A stretch of DNA of 64,000 nt from assembly GCF_000758705.1 (NCBI RefSeq), contig NZ_CP009287.1, positions 4,774,001 to 4,838,000 on the forward strand, read 5' to 3'. The stretch is from Paenibacillus graminis (GTDB taxonomy: Bacteria > Bacillota > Bacilli > Paenibacillales > Paenibacillaceae). Under the pieces are notes generated by a model. That model was not told the DNA's origin, ran no database searches, and saw only the letters and a program-made list of their open reading frames with translations. Shown here piece by piece: positions 8,829 through 17,352 of the stretch. Each line of letters opens with the position of its first letter. Positions within the stretch are counted from its first letter, which is position 1. The translations under genes were made by a program, and so were the position numbers.

Positions 8829-9694
8829 TACGCCTCTACCTCACGCACAAATGCACGCACCAGGCCGATAAATTTCGGCTTCGTGAGGTTGGCTACCTTC
8901 ACCACCTGCTCATGCGTCAGCGGCTCCAGCTCATCTCCAATCGCCATATCGGTAATGCAGGTAATGCCGAGCACACGCAATCTGCTGTGGCTGGCCACAA
9001 TGACTTCCGGCACGGTGGACATCCCAACAGCATCTCCGCCGAGGTAGGCGAGCATTTTCAGCTCAGCCGGTGTTTCGTAGGTTGGGCCGCTGATTCCGGC
9101 ATAGACGCCTTCCTGCAGCACCAGCGTTTCGCCGTTCACTCCTTTTACTTCACCTGCCAGCTTCTTGGCCAGAGCAATATATTCAGGGTCATACGCACGG
9201 GACATGTCCGGGAACCGCACACCCAGCTCCGGATCATTGGGTCCGATCAGCGGGTTGTCGCCGGTCATGTTGAGATGGTCGGTAATCAGCATCAGGTCAC
9301 CGGCCTTGAACGAACGGTTCATGCCGCCGCCCGCATTGGTAATCACCAGCGTACCGATGCCGAGCTTGGCCATTACATATACAGGCAATACAACCTTGCG
9401 CATAGCGTAGCCTTCATAGTAGTGGAAACGGCCCTGCATAATCATAACGTCCTTGCCTTCCAGCTTCCCGATCACGAACCGCCCGGCATGGCCTTCCACC
9501 GTCGAACGCGGAAAGTGGGGAATCTCCTCATAGGGCAAGTAAACCGCATCTTCAATCTGATCGCCCAGATCGCCAAGTCCCGAACCCAGAATCAGCCCGA
9601 TTTTTGGAGCGTAGGCTCCCAGTTTGGCTTGAATATACTCAGCAGCTTCTTTAACCTGCATGCCATAAGGGCTACTAGCGTGTTGTTGTGTCAT
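8828..9694 (-). CDS. Purine-nucleoside phosphorylase, paralog 1 (Asp at the base-specificity position)
   Basis: A 288-residue trimeric-type PNP (human PNP/PunA family). Visible motifs: [12 protein letters not shown] (phosphate loop), [30 protein letters not shown] (the purine-binding Glu) and AVGMSTVPE. Two departures from the usual pattern stand out. TNAAGG is TNAGGG here, and the purine-contacting Asn of the ITN motif is Asp (CITDMA). In human PNP, Asn-to-Asp at that site (N243) shifts activity toward adenosine, and MTA phosphorylases also carry Asp. Start ATG 9694 is set by GGGAGG 9 bp upstream; an ATG three codons earlier overlaps that site. It lies between the second pnp and pdp. Altered purine specificity is inferred. 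Confidence 0.93.
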   Translation of the reverse strand: MTQQHASSPYGMQVKEAAEYIQAKLGAYAPKIGLILGSGLGDLGDQIEDAVYLPYEEIPHFPRSTVEGHAGRFVIGKLEGKDVMIMQGRFHYYEGYAMRKVVLPVYVMAKLGIGTLVITNAGGGMNRSFKAGDLMLITDHLNMTGDNPLIGPNDPELGVRFPDMSRAYDPEYIALAKKLAGEVKGVNGETLVLQEGVYAGISGPTYETPAELKMLAYLGGDAVGMSTVPEVIVASHSRLRVLGITCITDMAIGDELEPLTHEQVVKVANLTKPKFIGLVRAFVREVEA

Positions 9695-9757
9695 CAGTAA
9701 CATCCTCCCGGATTCAATTGTGTATGGTTAAAAGTTAGTTCAGCCGAATGCTCTGGC

Positions 9758-10582
9758 CTACATCTTCGGGATCAACGCCAGCACCAGCTTCAAAAAGTGC
9801 TCACGCACACGATCCGCCGTCTCCATAACCTCTGCATGGTTCAGCGGCTGATCCAGAATCCCGGCAGCCATGTTGGTGATGCAGGAGATCCCCAGCACTT
9901 CAATACCGGCATGACGGGCAACAATCGTCTCCGAAACCGTAGACATCCCCACCGCGTCCGCTCCCTGGCGGCGCAGCATTACGATCTCAGCCGGTGTTTC
10001 ATAGCAAGGGCCAAGCAGACCGGCATAGACACCTTCCTTGAACTCAAAACCCTGCGCTGCCGCAGCTTCCTTGGCTACCGCAATCAGACGGGGGCTGTAG
10101 GCGGTAGACATGTCAGGGAACCGCACGCCCAGCGCATTGTCATTAGGTCCGGTCAGCGGATTGCGTCCGGTGAGGTTCAGATGATCGGTAATCAGCATCA
10201 GATCGCCGGGTGTGAAGTCCGTATTCACGCCGCCGGCGGCATTGGTGACCAGCAGGCTGGCTACGCCCAGCTCCTTCATCACGCGAACCGGAAAAGCCGT
10301 TGTCTCCGGTCCATAGCCTTCATACATGTGGAAGCGGCCTTTCATCATCACCACACGGCGCCCCTCGATCATGCCGATCAGCAGTTCCCCCTCATGCCCT
10401 TCTACCGTGGACACAGGGAAATGCGGGATTTCGTGATAAGGAATGACCACCTCATCCGTGATCAGATCCGCCAGGACACCAAGGCCCGAACCGAGAATCA
10501 GGCCGATCTCCGGGGCGACGGGACATTTATCTTTGATATAGATGGCTGCTTCCTGAATGTTGCTCTGGGTTACTGCGTTCAT
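9758..10582 (-). CDS. punA: Purine-nucleoside phosphorylase, paralog 2 (canonical)
   Basis: A 274-residue trimeric purine-nucleoside phosphorylase with canonical motifs: [59 protein letters not shown] and CITNMAAG. The Glu and Asn of the last motifs hold 6-oxopurines, so inosine and guanosine are the expected substrates. ATG 10582 is preferred because GGAGG lies about 10 bp upstream. It is the second gene of the operon, between deoB and the divergent paralog. Its leader contains TTTAGGAGGC, resembling a leader motif found before several other genes here. In B. subtilis the corresponding punA follows drm (deoB), so this copy is probably the ancestral one. Confidence 0.95.
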   Translation of the reverse strand: MNAVTQSNIQEAAIYIKDKCPVAPEIGLILGSGLGVLADLITDEVVIPYHEIPHFPVSTVEGHEGELLIGMIEGRRVVMMKGRFHMYEGYGPETTAFPVRVMKELGVASLLVTNAAGGVNTDFTPGDLMLITDHLNLTGRNPLTGPNDNALGVRFPDMSTAYSPRLIAVAKEAAAAQGFEFKEGVYAGLLGPCYETPAEIVMLRRQGADAVGMSTVSETIVARHAGIEVLGISCITNMAAGILDQPLNHAEVMETADRVREHFLKLVLALIPKM

Positions 10583-10620
10583 GGTTATATTGCCTCCTAA
10601 AGAGTTTGTCAGGGACTTCA

Positions 10621-11799
10621 TTACTTCAATTCCGCCAAAAAGCTTGTCCCGTACTGCGGTGCCTTCGCCCCGAAGTTATCGGCAATCGTCGCGGCCACAT
10701 CGGAAAAGGTCTGGCGGATGCCCAGGCTGTCCGGATGCTTGAATCTTGGACTGTAGACCAGCAGCGGTACATATTCACGCGTATGATCCGTTCCGCTGTG
10801 GATCGGGTCGTTCCCATGGTCTGCCGAGATAATCAGAAGATCATCTTCCGTCAGCGTGGAGAGCAGCTCTGGCAGCGCCTGATCAAACACCTCCAGCGCG
10901 TGTCCATAACCCTCGGGGTCGCGGCGGTGGCCGTACAGGGAGTCGAAGTCTACCAGATTGGTGAACAAAAAGCCGTCAAACGGCTTGCGCAGCTCCGCAA
11001 TCGTAATTTCGATACCATGCTCATTGCTTTTGGTCGGGTAGGTTGCCGTAACCCCTTCCCCCGTAAAAATATCGTTAATCTTGCCGACGGCAATCACGTC
11101 CTTGCCGATATCCTTCAGCGCGTTCATGATCGTTGGCTCCGGCGGCTTCACGGCGTAGTCATGACGGTTCGGCGTACGTACGAATTTCCCCGGTTCGCCG
11201 ATATAAGGGCGGGCAATCACGCGGCCTACCGAAAATTCGGGAGCCATCGTCAGCTCGCGGGCGATTTTGCAGGCGCGGTACAGCTCTTCCAGCGGGATAA
11301 TATCTTCATGCGCAGCAAGCTGGAACACGCTGTCTGCGGAAGTATAGACAATCCAGGCTCCGGTCTTCATCTGCTCCTCACCATATTCCACCAGAATCTC
11401 GGTGCCGGAGGCCGGCTTGTTGCCAATCACCTTGCGGCCGGTAGCCGCTTCAAATTTCCCGATCAGTTCAGTCGGGAAGCCGTCCGGGTAGGTATTGAAG
11501 GGAATCTCAATTTTGAGTCCCATCAGCTCCCAGTGGCCGGTCATCGTATCCTTGCCGACAGAGACCTCCTGCATTTTACCGTAATATCCGGTTGGGGCAG
11601 CGACTGGCTCAAGCGGCGGCAGCGGTGCGATATTCGCAAGGCCGAGCTGCTGCAGATTAGGAAGCTTAAGACCCGGCACCCGCTCTAATATATGACCCAG
11701 GGTATGGGCCCCTTTATCTCCAAACCCCTCAGCATCCGGCGCTTCGCCGATACCTACACTGTCCAGTACAATAAATCCGATTCGTTTAAATGAGGACAT
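10621..11799 (-). CDS. deoB: Phosphopentomutase
   Basis: The 392-residue product interconverts (deoxy)ribose-1- and 5-phosphate in nucleoside salvage. Alkaline-phosphatase-fold metal sites are visible: [13 protein letters not shown] near the N-terminus, [10 protein letters not shown] with the phosphorylated Thr at about residue 85, and SADHGNDP plus TDHTREYVP near the C-terminus. ATG 11799 is chosen because AAAGGAGTG precedes it and length then equals the family norm; an in-frame ATG at 11853 would add 18 unsupported residues. It heads the operon deoB-punA-pnp-pdp and lies downstream of xerD, as in B. subtilis. Confidence 0.96.
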   Translation of the reverse strand: MSSFKRIGFIVLDSVGIGEAPDAEGFGDKGAHTLGHILERVPGLKLPNLQQLGLANIAPLPPLEPVAAPTGYYGKMQEVSVGKDTMTGHWELMGLKIEIPFNTYPDGFPTELIGKFEAATGRKVIGNKPASGTEILVEYGEEQMKTGAWIVYTSADSVFQLAAHEDIIPLEELYRACKIARELTMAPEFSVGRVIARPYIGEPGKFVRTPNRHDYAVKPPEPTIMNALKDIGKDVIAVGKINDIFTGEGVTATYPTKSNEHGIEITIAELRKPFDGFLFTNLVDFDSLYGHRRDPEGYGHALEVFDQALPELLSTLTEDDLLIISADHGNDPIHSGTDHTREYVPLLVYSPRFKHPDSLGIRQTFSDVAATIADNFGAKAPQYGTSFLAELK

Positions 11800-11857
11800 T
11801 GCCGTCTTCACTCCTTTGATAGTATGCAAGTCTTTGGGGCACAGATCAAACAAGAGA

Positions 11858-11874
11858 GCTCCACCAAGTGGAGC
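11858..11874 (-). terminator. Small hairpin between xerD and deoB
   Basis: GCTCCAC and GTGGAGC pair perfectly around a 3-nt loop. On the minus strand TCTCTTGTTTG follows. It may be a weak terminator for the xerD transcript or an RNA structure in the deoB leader. Confidence 0.4.
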
Positions 11875-11989
11875 CTTAGGTTTCAGTATGATTCCATCAT
11901 AGCGATCTTACTCACAAAAAGCATCTTTTGCACCTGCTAAGCATGTATAGGGTTAGCGGTATGTTTTTCTATCCGGCCACTGAAACCGG

Positions 11990-12883
11990 CTATCTTGCCC
12001 GCGGATGATGGTTCTCATAGACTTCCTTCATATTCTTGCGGGCAATTCCGCTATAAATCTGGGTAGTCGAAATGTCGGAATGTCCAAGCATCTGCTGCAC
12101 GGAACGCAGATCTGCTCCGCCCTCCAGCAAGTGCGCCGCAAACGAATGTCTTAAAGTATGCGGTGTAATATCCTGCTCAATCTGGGCTTCCCGGGCGTAT
12201 TTCTTAATAATCTTCCAGAACCCCTGGCGGGTCAGCCTTCCGCCCAGACTGTTCAGGAATAAGGCCGATTCCTTCTGATTGCCGCGCAGCAGCTTCTCCC
12301 GCATGCCAGCGGCATACTGGGCTACACTTTCAGCCGCCATCGCGCCAATGGGAACGATCCGCTCCTTGCCGGAAGCTCCGGTGCAGCGGACATACTTCAT
12401 TTCCGTGTGCACATCCTCCACGTTCAGCGAGATCAGCTCGGAGACACGGATGCCCGTAGCATAGAGCAGCTCCAGCATCGCCTTATCGCGTCTGCCCTGG
12501 GGAGTGTCGTCGCCCGGTGCATTCAGCAGCCGCTCCATCTCTTCCACACTCAGCACCATAGGCGGCTTGCTGCTTGGTTTGATTTTGTCCATATCCAGCG
12601 TCGGGTCCTGCCCGATCAAGCGTTCCCTCAGCAAATAATGAAAAAAAGCCCGGAGTGACACCGTATTGCGGTTCACCGTTGCGGCTGCGCGCCCTGCTCC
12701 GCGCTGTGCCGCGAGATAGAGCATAATATGTGATCTTTTGATGTCTTCCGGAGAGGACAACCCCCGCTCATCGGCAAAATCCATAAACTGCGAGATATCC
12801 CGCCCGTAGGACTCAAGTGTGCTTGGCGATAAGCCTTTGTCCTCGGACAAATACTGCATAAACGGCTGCAAATGTGACCTCAT
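11990..12883 (-). CDS. xerD: Tyrosine recombinase XerD
   Basis: A 297-residue chromosome-dimer-resolution recombinase. The N-terminal SAM-like DNA-binding domain spans about 1-85. The catalytic domain shows Arg in ATGIRVSEL, His and Arg in HTLRHSFAAH, the second His in QMLGHSDIS and the nucleophilic Tyr in TQIYSGI. XerD works with XerC at dif sites, activated by the FtsK/SpoIIIE translocase. ATG 12883 follows AGGAGCG; one TTG codon lies immediately upstream. Its position between yqzK and deoB matches B. subtilis ripX, which supports XerD over a mobile integrase. Confidence 0.94.
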   Translation of the reverse strand: MRSHLQPFMQYLSEDKGLSPSTLESYGRDISQFMDFADERGLSSPEDIKRSHIMLYLAAQRGAGRAAATVNRNTVSLRAFFHYLLRERLIGQDPTLDMDKIKPSSKPPMVLSVEEMERLLNAPGDDTPQGRRDKAMLELLYATGIRVSELISLNVEDVHTEMKYVRCTGASGKERIVPIGAMAAESVAQYAAGMREKLLRGNQKESALFLNSLGGRLTRQGFWKIIKKYAREAQIEQDITPHTLRHSFAAHLLEGGADLRSVQQMLGHSDISTTQIYSGIARKNMKEVYENHHPRAR

Positions 12884-13036
12884 CAATCCACGCTCCTGTC
12901 TTACTCAGGCTGCTCGGCATTCTGCTGCATATTAATGTGGGGGCCTAGGCCGTACTTATGTAAAAGCAGGCCATGCCGGGTCCCGTCTTAGCATTTTCGA
13001 CAGACTCACAGCCATTTCCTGCTTGCGGCACATTCC

Positions 13037-13270
13037 TCACTCTCCGTACCAGTAATAAAACCGCAGCCTCTCCCCAGAACTCAGCCCTTCGGGGGAATGC
13101 GGAACCTCCTGGAATGCCCGGATTGCCGTGCCTTCGGGGATTTCACTCTGTTCATAAGGATTGATCCAGCTGCCGATCCAGCTCATCGCATAATAAGCAA
13201 GACAGCTCAAGGTCACCAGCATTGTCATAAAATACAGCCGGCGCATGGTTTTGGGCACAGAGACGATCAT
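13037..13270 (-). CDS. yqzK: DUF4227 (YqzK-like) small membrane protein
   Basis: A 77-residue protein with one hydrophobic segment at about residues 12-34 (LYFMTMLVTLSCLAYYAM) and a polar C-terminal tail ending RFYYWYGE. ATG 13270 has GGAGG 10 bp upstream. The gene lies between fur and xerD exactly like yqzK of B. subtilis, and the sequence fits DUF4227. Function is unknown. The 13271-13432 gap carries no gene. Confidence 0.82.
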   Translation of the reverse strand: MIVSVPKTMRRLYFMTMLVTLSCLAYYAMSWIGSWINPYEQSEIPEGTAIRAFQEVPHSPEGLSSGERLRFYYWYGE

Positions 13271-13432
13271 GGGAATTCCTCCTAAAAAAAGTGGGAATCA
13301 ATAACGGCATTAGGCTGCTCCGTACTCTTAGACAAGCAACTGCAAAAAAACGCAGCCGTCCGCTCCGCTGACTCGTCCTACACTGTATGCGCCGGGGGCT
13401 CCCTTTATGTATAAAGCCTCTGTAAATCATTT

Positions 13433-13470
13433 AAAAAGCCCCCTCCGGCAAATCGTACCGGGGAGAGCTT
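13433..13470 (-). terminator. Probable terminator downstream of fur
   Basis: An imperfect G/C-rich hairpin (AAGCCCCCTCCGG with CCGGGGAGAGCTT) is followed on the minus strand by TTTTTAAATG. It lies about 90 bp beyond the fur stop. Confidence 0.6.
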
Positions 13471-13556
13471 ATGCGGTAATCCTCATCTACACAAGATGAA
13501 CTTCAGAATGAAGAAGTGAAGTATGTAGCATTCTTAAGTTCACGCTCTATATAAGC

Positions 13557-14024
13557 TTATTCGGAAGCATTGCTGTCTGTGTTGTTCTTGTCCTTGCAGC
13601 GGTAGCAGATTCCGTGAAAATCAAGTCTATGATCAAGTACCGTAAAATTATATTCCTTCTCAAGCCGTTCTTCCAGCGGTCCAAGCCAATCCTCGCGGAT
13701 CTCATCCATCGTGCCGCATTGCACGCAGATCAAATGATGATGATGATGTTTCGCTGTATCTGTCCGCAGATCGTAACGGGCCACGCCGTCTCCGAAATTG
13801 ATCTTCTCCACAACATGAAGCTCGCTGAGCAGCTCCAAGGTACGATAAACAGTAGCAAGACCGATCTCCGGAGCTTTCTCCTTCACCAGCATGAAGACGT
13901 CTTCTGCGCTCAAATGATCTTCCTCATTCTCCAGCAGTACTCTTAAAGTGGCTTCCCGTTGGGGTGTGAGCTTATATCCTTGGGATTGTAGCTGTTGCTT
14001 AATCTTATCTATCCGGGCTTCCAT
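13557..14024 (-). CDS. fur: Ferric uptake regulator Fur
   Basis: A 155-residue Fur-family metalloregulator. The winged helix occupies about 1-85 (GYKLTPQREATLRVL, GLATVYRTLELL). The regulatory metal site includes the KHHHHHLICVQCG block (about 91-103), and a second CxxC (GICYRCKDK) completes the structural zinc site. Fur represses iron-uptake genes when loaded with iron. ATG 14024 follows GGGGGAGG. The order spoIIM-fur-yqzK-xerD is the B. subtilis order, which favours true Fur over PerR or Zur. The five consecutive His make a dense metal-binding patch. Confidence 0.92.
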   Translation of the reverse strand: MEARIDKIKQQLQSQGYKLTPQREATLRVLLENEEDHLSAEDVFMLVKEKAPEIGLATVYRTLELLSELHVVEKINFGDGVARYDLRTDTAKHHHHHLICVQCGTMDEIREDWLGPLEERLEKEYNFTVLDHRLDFHGICYRCKDKNNTDSNASE

Positions 14025-14153
14025 TGTCTGCCTCCCCCTTGGAAAATTACCGCACCGGGCTTCAAATCACTTCTTCCATTATAGGGTGAGTGCCTTTGAG
14101 AAGTCAAACGCTTTTAGAACAGGGCTTACACGGATAGAAATTGGGCAAACCGC

Positions 14154-14786
14154 TTATCCTTTTGGAACCAGCATGGGTGTAACCCAGCGCATCATCGTTG
14201 GTGAAACCCAGGCCTCGAAGCCGGAAATCCCCAGTACAAGCACTGCCAGCCCAAATGATAACATCGTATACATAACAAAAGGGCGGGTAACCGGAGAACG
14301 CCGCTGGCCCAGTACCCGGCTGCGGATCATCAGCAGGGAAAAGGCTATCGCTGCAGCGCTGCCTACCAGGAGTACAGGAATCAGCACGAGATTATGCGGG
14401 GCAACTGAGACCAGCGCGAACAGCATGCCATGCCAGGAATATTCGCTGACCATACAGCCGACGGTAAAGCCGATTAGCACGCCTTTGAGAAAATCAAGGA
14501 TCAGAATGCCCGGCAGGCCGATCACAGACAGTCCCAAAATCCAAATCAGGCCAATCCATTTCAGATTCAACGCAGCAATTTCCCAGTAGGAATCCGGCGC
14601 TGCAGGCAGACCCTGCTGATCCACGGTGACGAAGAAATTCCCCAGGTAATCGCTAAGCTCCTGCTGCTGATCCAGCGTCAGCGCACTTACGATCAAGGCC
14701 CCGAAAACGACCCCAACCAAAAATAATACCGCGACAAAAATATAAAGAGGCGTCTGTTCCTTCATCATCAGCCGCAAACTGCGCAT
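14154..14786 (-). CDS. spoIIM: Stage II sporulation protein M
   Basis: A 210-residue polytopic membrane protein with about five hydrophobic segments (about 12-32, 72-95, 98-120, 125-150 and 175-198). It matches SpoIIM of the SpoIIDMP complex that remodels septal peptidoglycan during engulfment in the mother cell. ATG 14786 is preferred to the one at 14810 because AAAGGAGA lies just upstream; the resulting length is close to the B. subtilis 214. It lies upstream of fur in the same orientation. Mother-cell sigma-E control is expected from the family; I did not identify a convincing promoter. Confidence 0.93.
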   Translation of the reverse strand: MRSLRLMMKEQTPLYIFVAVLFLVGVVFGALIVSALTLDQQQELSDYLGNFFVTVDQQGLPAAPDSYWEIAALNLKWIGLIWILGLSVIGLPGILILDFLKGVLIGFTVGCMVSEYSWHGMLFALVSVAPHNLVLIPVLLVGSAAAIAFSLLMIRSRVLGQRRSPVTRPFVMYTMLSFGLAVLVLGISGFEAWVSPTMMRWVTPMLVPKG

Positions 14787-14950
14787 CGGGACGTTCTCCT
14801 TTCCGGTCATATGTTACACCATATGAGGAAACCTCCCGCTCTATGACTTGTCCTTGCTGGCCTGAACCACAGTCCAGGTTAATGCAGGAGTGCAACGGCG
14901 GTTCTGCCGATGCTTCGTGGCCGCCAGTGCAGGCTAACCGTCTGCCGGCC

Positions 14951-15205
14951 GAAATCAGAGGTGTTTTTACCTCTTATTTCCTCCTATAACCCACTTCACG
15001 CCAAATCAGAGGTATTTTTACCTCTCATTCCCTCCTATAGCCCACTTCATGCCAAATGAGAGGTACTTTTACCTCTCATTTCCTCCTATAGCCCACTTCA
15101 TGCCAAATGAGAGGTACTTTTACCTCTCATTTCCTCCTACAGCTCGCTTCCCGCCAGTTGAGAGGTACTTTTACCTCTCATTCCCACTTACAGCCCACCT
15201 GCTCA
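14951..15205. repeat. Tandem array of five 51-bp hairpin units
   Basis: The GAGGTR landmark recurs at 14958, 15009, 15060, 15111 and 15162, exactly 51 bp apart. The best unit holds a perfect 11-bp stem, AATGAGAGGTA and TACCTCTCATT, around loop CTTT, followed by a 25-nt spacer CCTCCTATAGCCCACTTCAT plus a few bases. Because 51 is a multiple of three the array reads as 17-codon repeats, but no ribosome site or clear gene is present. It fills the spoIIM to EndoQ-like gene gap (14787-15220). Confidence 0.93.
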
Positions 15206-15220
15206 TAAGACAGCTCCGTC

Positions 15221-16414
15221 CTACCCTTTTACTACCTTGCCATAAGTCCCGCCACCACCGGACGACAGCTCCAGCGTGCCGGAGCGGGCTTTTACGATTT
15301 GAGCAGCCAGCTCCGCTCCGGCAACAGCAGCCAGCTCCGCCTCACCGGCAGCGTGCAGGATTCTCATCTCCGTACCAAAAGCCGCCAGCAGCGCCTCCAG
15401 CTTACGCTTGCCTAGCCCCGGAATAAATTCCAGCGGCACCTGGTAGTGGTACGGTGGCCGGTGTGCCGGAATCAAAGGCTGCTCGCGGTCGGCGATGGCC
15501 AGAATCCGGTCGAATACACCCTGGACCAGCTTCTGGCTGCCGCAATACGGGCAGCGCTCCGATGTAGCATACGCTTCATCGGCTATGCTGCCGCAGCCCG
15601 CACAATAGGTGCGGTGATATTTGCCCAGCCGGGGATTCAGCCCGAAGTTGCCGCTGACCCTGCGTCCTTCCTGCCTCGCGAGGGCGAGCTTCAGCTCATG
15701 GAACGAAGGTTGTGCCATTTCGAGCACATTATACTCACGGCCGATCTTGCCAAGCGAATGAGCATCGGAGTTCGTCAAGAAGGTAAAGGGATCAAGCTCT
15801 GAGATATACCCGGCCATTTCCGAATCGGAGCTCAGTCCAAGTTCAACCGCAGCAATCCGCGCCAGATCAAACAAATCGGCCATCCGCTCGGCTGCACAGC
15901 CGTACAGTCCTTTGTGTGGCGTAAAAATATGTGCCGGAATCAGAATCCCGCCCCGGCCGCAGATCTCATCCTGCAGCTCCCGGGCCGGAACATACAGCCG
16001 CTGGGAGCTCAGATTAATATTCCGCATATGCTTGCCCATCCAGCTGCTGAAATCCTCCATGGCCGCAAGGTCCGGCAGGAAGGCCAGGACATGGCACTCT
16101 TTTCGTCCTGGCTCGCGGATTTCAATCTCTGTCCCCAGCACAATAGTCGTTCCCTGGTAGGCAATTCCGCCACCCTCCGCTTCGCTCATCTCGCCGGAGG
16201 CGAGCAGGGCGCGGATATCCGCCAGCACTCCCGGGGCGTGGCTGTCGATGATGCCGATCAGCTCCATCCCTTTGCGCTGCGCGGCCTCTTTGGCGATTCC
16301 GGCGAAGGTGAGGCTGCTGCTGCCGCTGATTTTGACAGTTTGTCCTGCCGATGTCCGCCCGATATGCACATGCAGATCACAATAATAACTCCGCAGCTTA
16401 GCCCCTAGTGCCAT
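15221..16414 (-). CDS. EndoQ-like PHP-domain endonuclease (YqxK-like)
   Basis: A 397-residue protein with an N-terminal PHP phosphoesterase domain (YYCDLHVHIGRTSAG; GIIDSHAPGV; LIPAHIFTPHKGLYG; FLTNSDAHSLGKIGRE), a four-Cys zinc-ribbon (CAGCG ... CPYCG, about 271-293) and a C-terminal helix-hairpin-helix (EFIPGLGKRKLEALL, about 332-346). This is the domain order of endonuclease Q, which nicks DNA 5' of deaminated bases; characterised homologs occur in archaea and a few bacilli. The His/Asp metal ligands look intact. ATG 16414 overlaps the nudF stop by 10 bp. The pairing with nudF and spoIIM matches B. subtilis yqxK context. DNA-repair function is inferred. Confidence 0.85.
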   Translation of the reverse strand: MALGAKLRSYYCDLHVHIGRTSAGQTVKISGSSSLTFAGIAKEAAQRKGMELIGIIDSHAPGVLADIRALLASGEMSEAEGGGIAYQGTTIVLGTEIEIREPGRKECHVLAFLPDLAAMEDFSSWMGKHMRNINLSSQRLYVPARELQDEICGRGGILIPAHIFTPHKGLYGCAAERMADLFDLARIAAVELGLSSDSEMAGYISELDPFTFLTNSDAHSLGKIGREYNVLEMAQPSFHELKLALARQEGRRVSGNFGLNPRLGKYHRTYCAGCGSIADEAYATSERCPYCGSQKLVQGVFDRILAIADREQPLIPAHRPPYHYQVPLEFIPGLGKRKLEALLAAFGTEMRILHAAGEAELAAVAGAELAAQIVKARSGTLELSSGGGGTYGKVVKG

Positions 16415-16977
16415 TGGCCTGTAAGCGTATATAGGTGCCAGGCGTAGACCGCCATCATTGTTTTGGCGTCGGCAATGCGCCCATCCGCAATATATTGATA
16501 CGCTTCCTCCAGGGTAAGCTCGGAAACCTCCAGGAACTCATCCTCATCCAGCGCCATATCCCCAGACTGGGCATTATCTGTCACATATAAGTGAATGATT
16601 TCATCGGCAAAGCCGGGAGAGGTGTAGAATGACTTCAGCAGCTTCAGCTCCCCGCTGTGAAAACCGGTCTCTTCCTGAAGCTCGCGCCCGGCCGCAGCCA
16701 GCGGGTCTTCGCCCGGGTCCAGCTTGCCAGCGGGAATCTCCACTTCCGTGCGGTGCATCGGCTGGCGGTACTGCTCAACAACCAGCATTTTGCCCTGGTT
16801 CAGCGCTAATACGGCCACAGCCCCCGGATGCTTCACGACCTCGCGTGTTGCCGTATTGCCGTCAGGCAGCTTGACCGTATCCACCTGCAGCGAAATAATT
16901 TTGCCCTCAAAAATGTGCTGTGTGGACAAGGTTTCTTCATCCAGTGCGGGGTTGCGGTTAATTTCATCTTTTTTCAT
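16405..16977 (-). CDS. nudF: ADP-ribose pyrophosphatase (Nudix)
   Basis: A 190-residue Nudix hydrolase. The Nudix box is complete: GKLDPGEDPLAAAGRELQEE followed by TGF, at about residues 97-119. The upstream EIPAGK and the PGFADE motif just downstream are typical of ADP-ribose pyrophosphatases. It splits ADP-ribose to AMP and ribose-5-phosphate. ATG 16977 follows AAAGGAGA, whereas an in-frame ATG at 17085 lacks a site. The gene overlaps the EndoQ-like gene and is divergent from mciZ, as in Bacillus. Confidence 0.93.
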   Translation of the reverse strand: MKKDEINRNPALDEETLSTQHIFEGKIISLQVDTVKLPDGNTATREVVKHPGAVAVLALNQGKMLVVEQYRQPMHRTEVEIPAGKLDPGEDPLAAAGRELQEETGFHSGELKLLKSFYTSPGFADEIIHLYVTDNAQSGDMALDEDEFLEVSELTLEEAYQYIADGRIADAKTMMAVYAWHLYTLTGQWH

Positions 16978-17054
16978 AGGTTTATGGTCTCCTTTAGCTT
17001 CGGTATGCATAGGGTGTATTATAGCAAACTTAAGAGGAAAGAAGGAATGCAGGC

Positions 17055-17228
17055 ATGAATAACATCCTTGTCCATACAGGCTCATCCGCCGTCACAATGG
17101 TAGGCAAACCGGAAGAAATAAGGGCCGTCATCGCCGGGTGGATCAAGCAATATGGACGTGATATGCCTCTGGCCTACATCCTGATGCTGCACTCCGAATC
17201 GCGGAACAGTGCCACTAAAGCCGGATAG
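17055..17228 (+). CDS. mciZ: Z-ring formation inhibitor MciZ
   Basis: A 57-residue ORF starting ATG 17055 with GAAGGA 8 bp upstream. The segment VTMVGKPEEIRAVI (about 13-26) and then QYGRDMPLAYIL (about 32-43) matches B. subtilis MciZ, which has VVLVGKAWEIRAKL and EYGRTFQYVKDW. MciZ binds the C-terminal face of FtsZ and blocks polymerisation in the mother cell during sporulation. The gene is divergent from nudF, the position expected. The C-terminal tail (residues 44-57) is longer than in B. subtilis, whose protein has 40 residues. Identification rests on the VGK..EIRA and YGR motifs plus context. Confidence 0.85.
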   Translation: MNNILVHTGSSAVTMVGKPEEIRAVIAGWIKQYGRDMPLAYILMLHSESRNSATKAG

Positions 17229-17275
17229 TCTACCGCTTGGCACCCGCCTTGATATTCTTCAAGCCGCGTAAACAT

Positions 17276-17314
17276 AAGGAGCTGTTCCCGGGAATCTACC
17301 GGAGACAGCTCCTT
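17276..17314. terminator. Hairpin between convergent mciZ and peptidase gene
   Basis: AAGGAGCTGT (17276-17285) pairs with ACAGCTCCTT around an 18-nt loop. T-runs are modest on either side. It lies between two convergent genes, so it could serve both. Confidence 0.65.
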
Positions 17315-17352
17315 CATACATTTTACAGCAGCAGCATAGGCCGCCTACAGGG

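Noticed and set aside
11990..12883. Mobile-element integrase
   Set aside because: The tyrosine recombinase lies in the conserved fur-yqzK-xerD-deoB order, so it is the housekeeping XerD.
14951..15205. Possible CRISPR array
   Set aside because: Whole 51-bp units repeat with near-identical spacers; there are no unique spacers and no cas genes nearby. The same reasoning rejects the 42.6-44.1 kb array.
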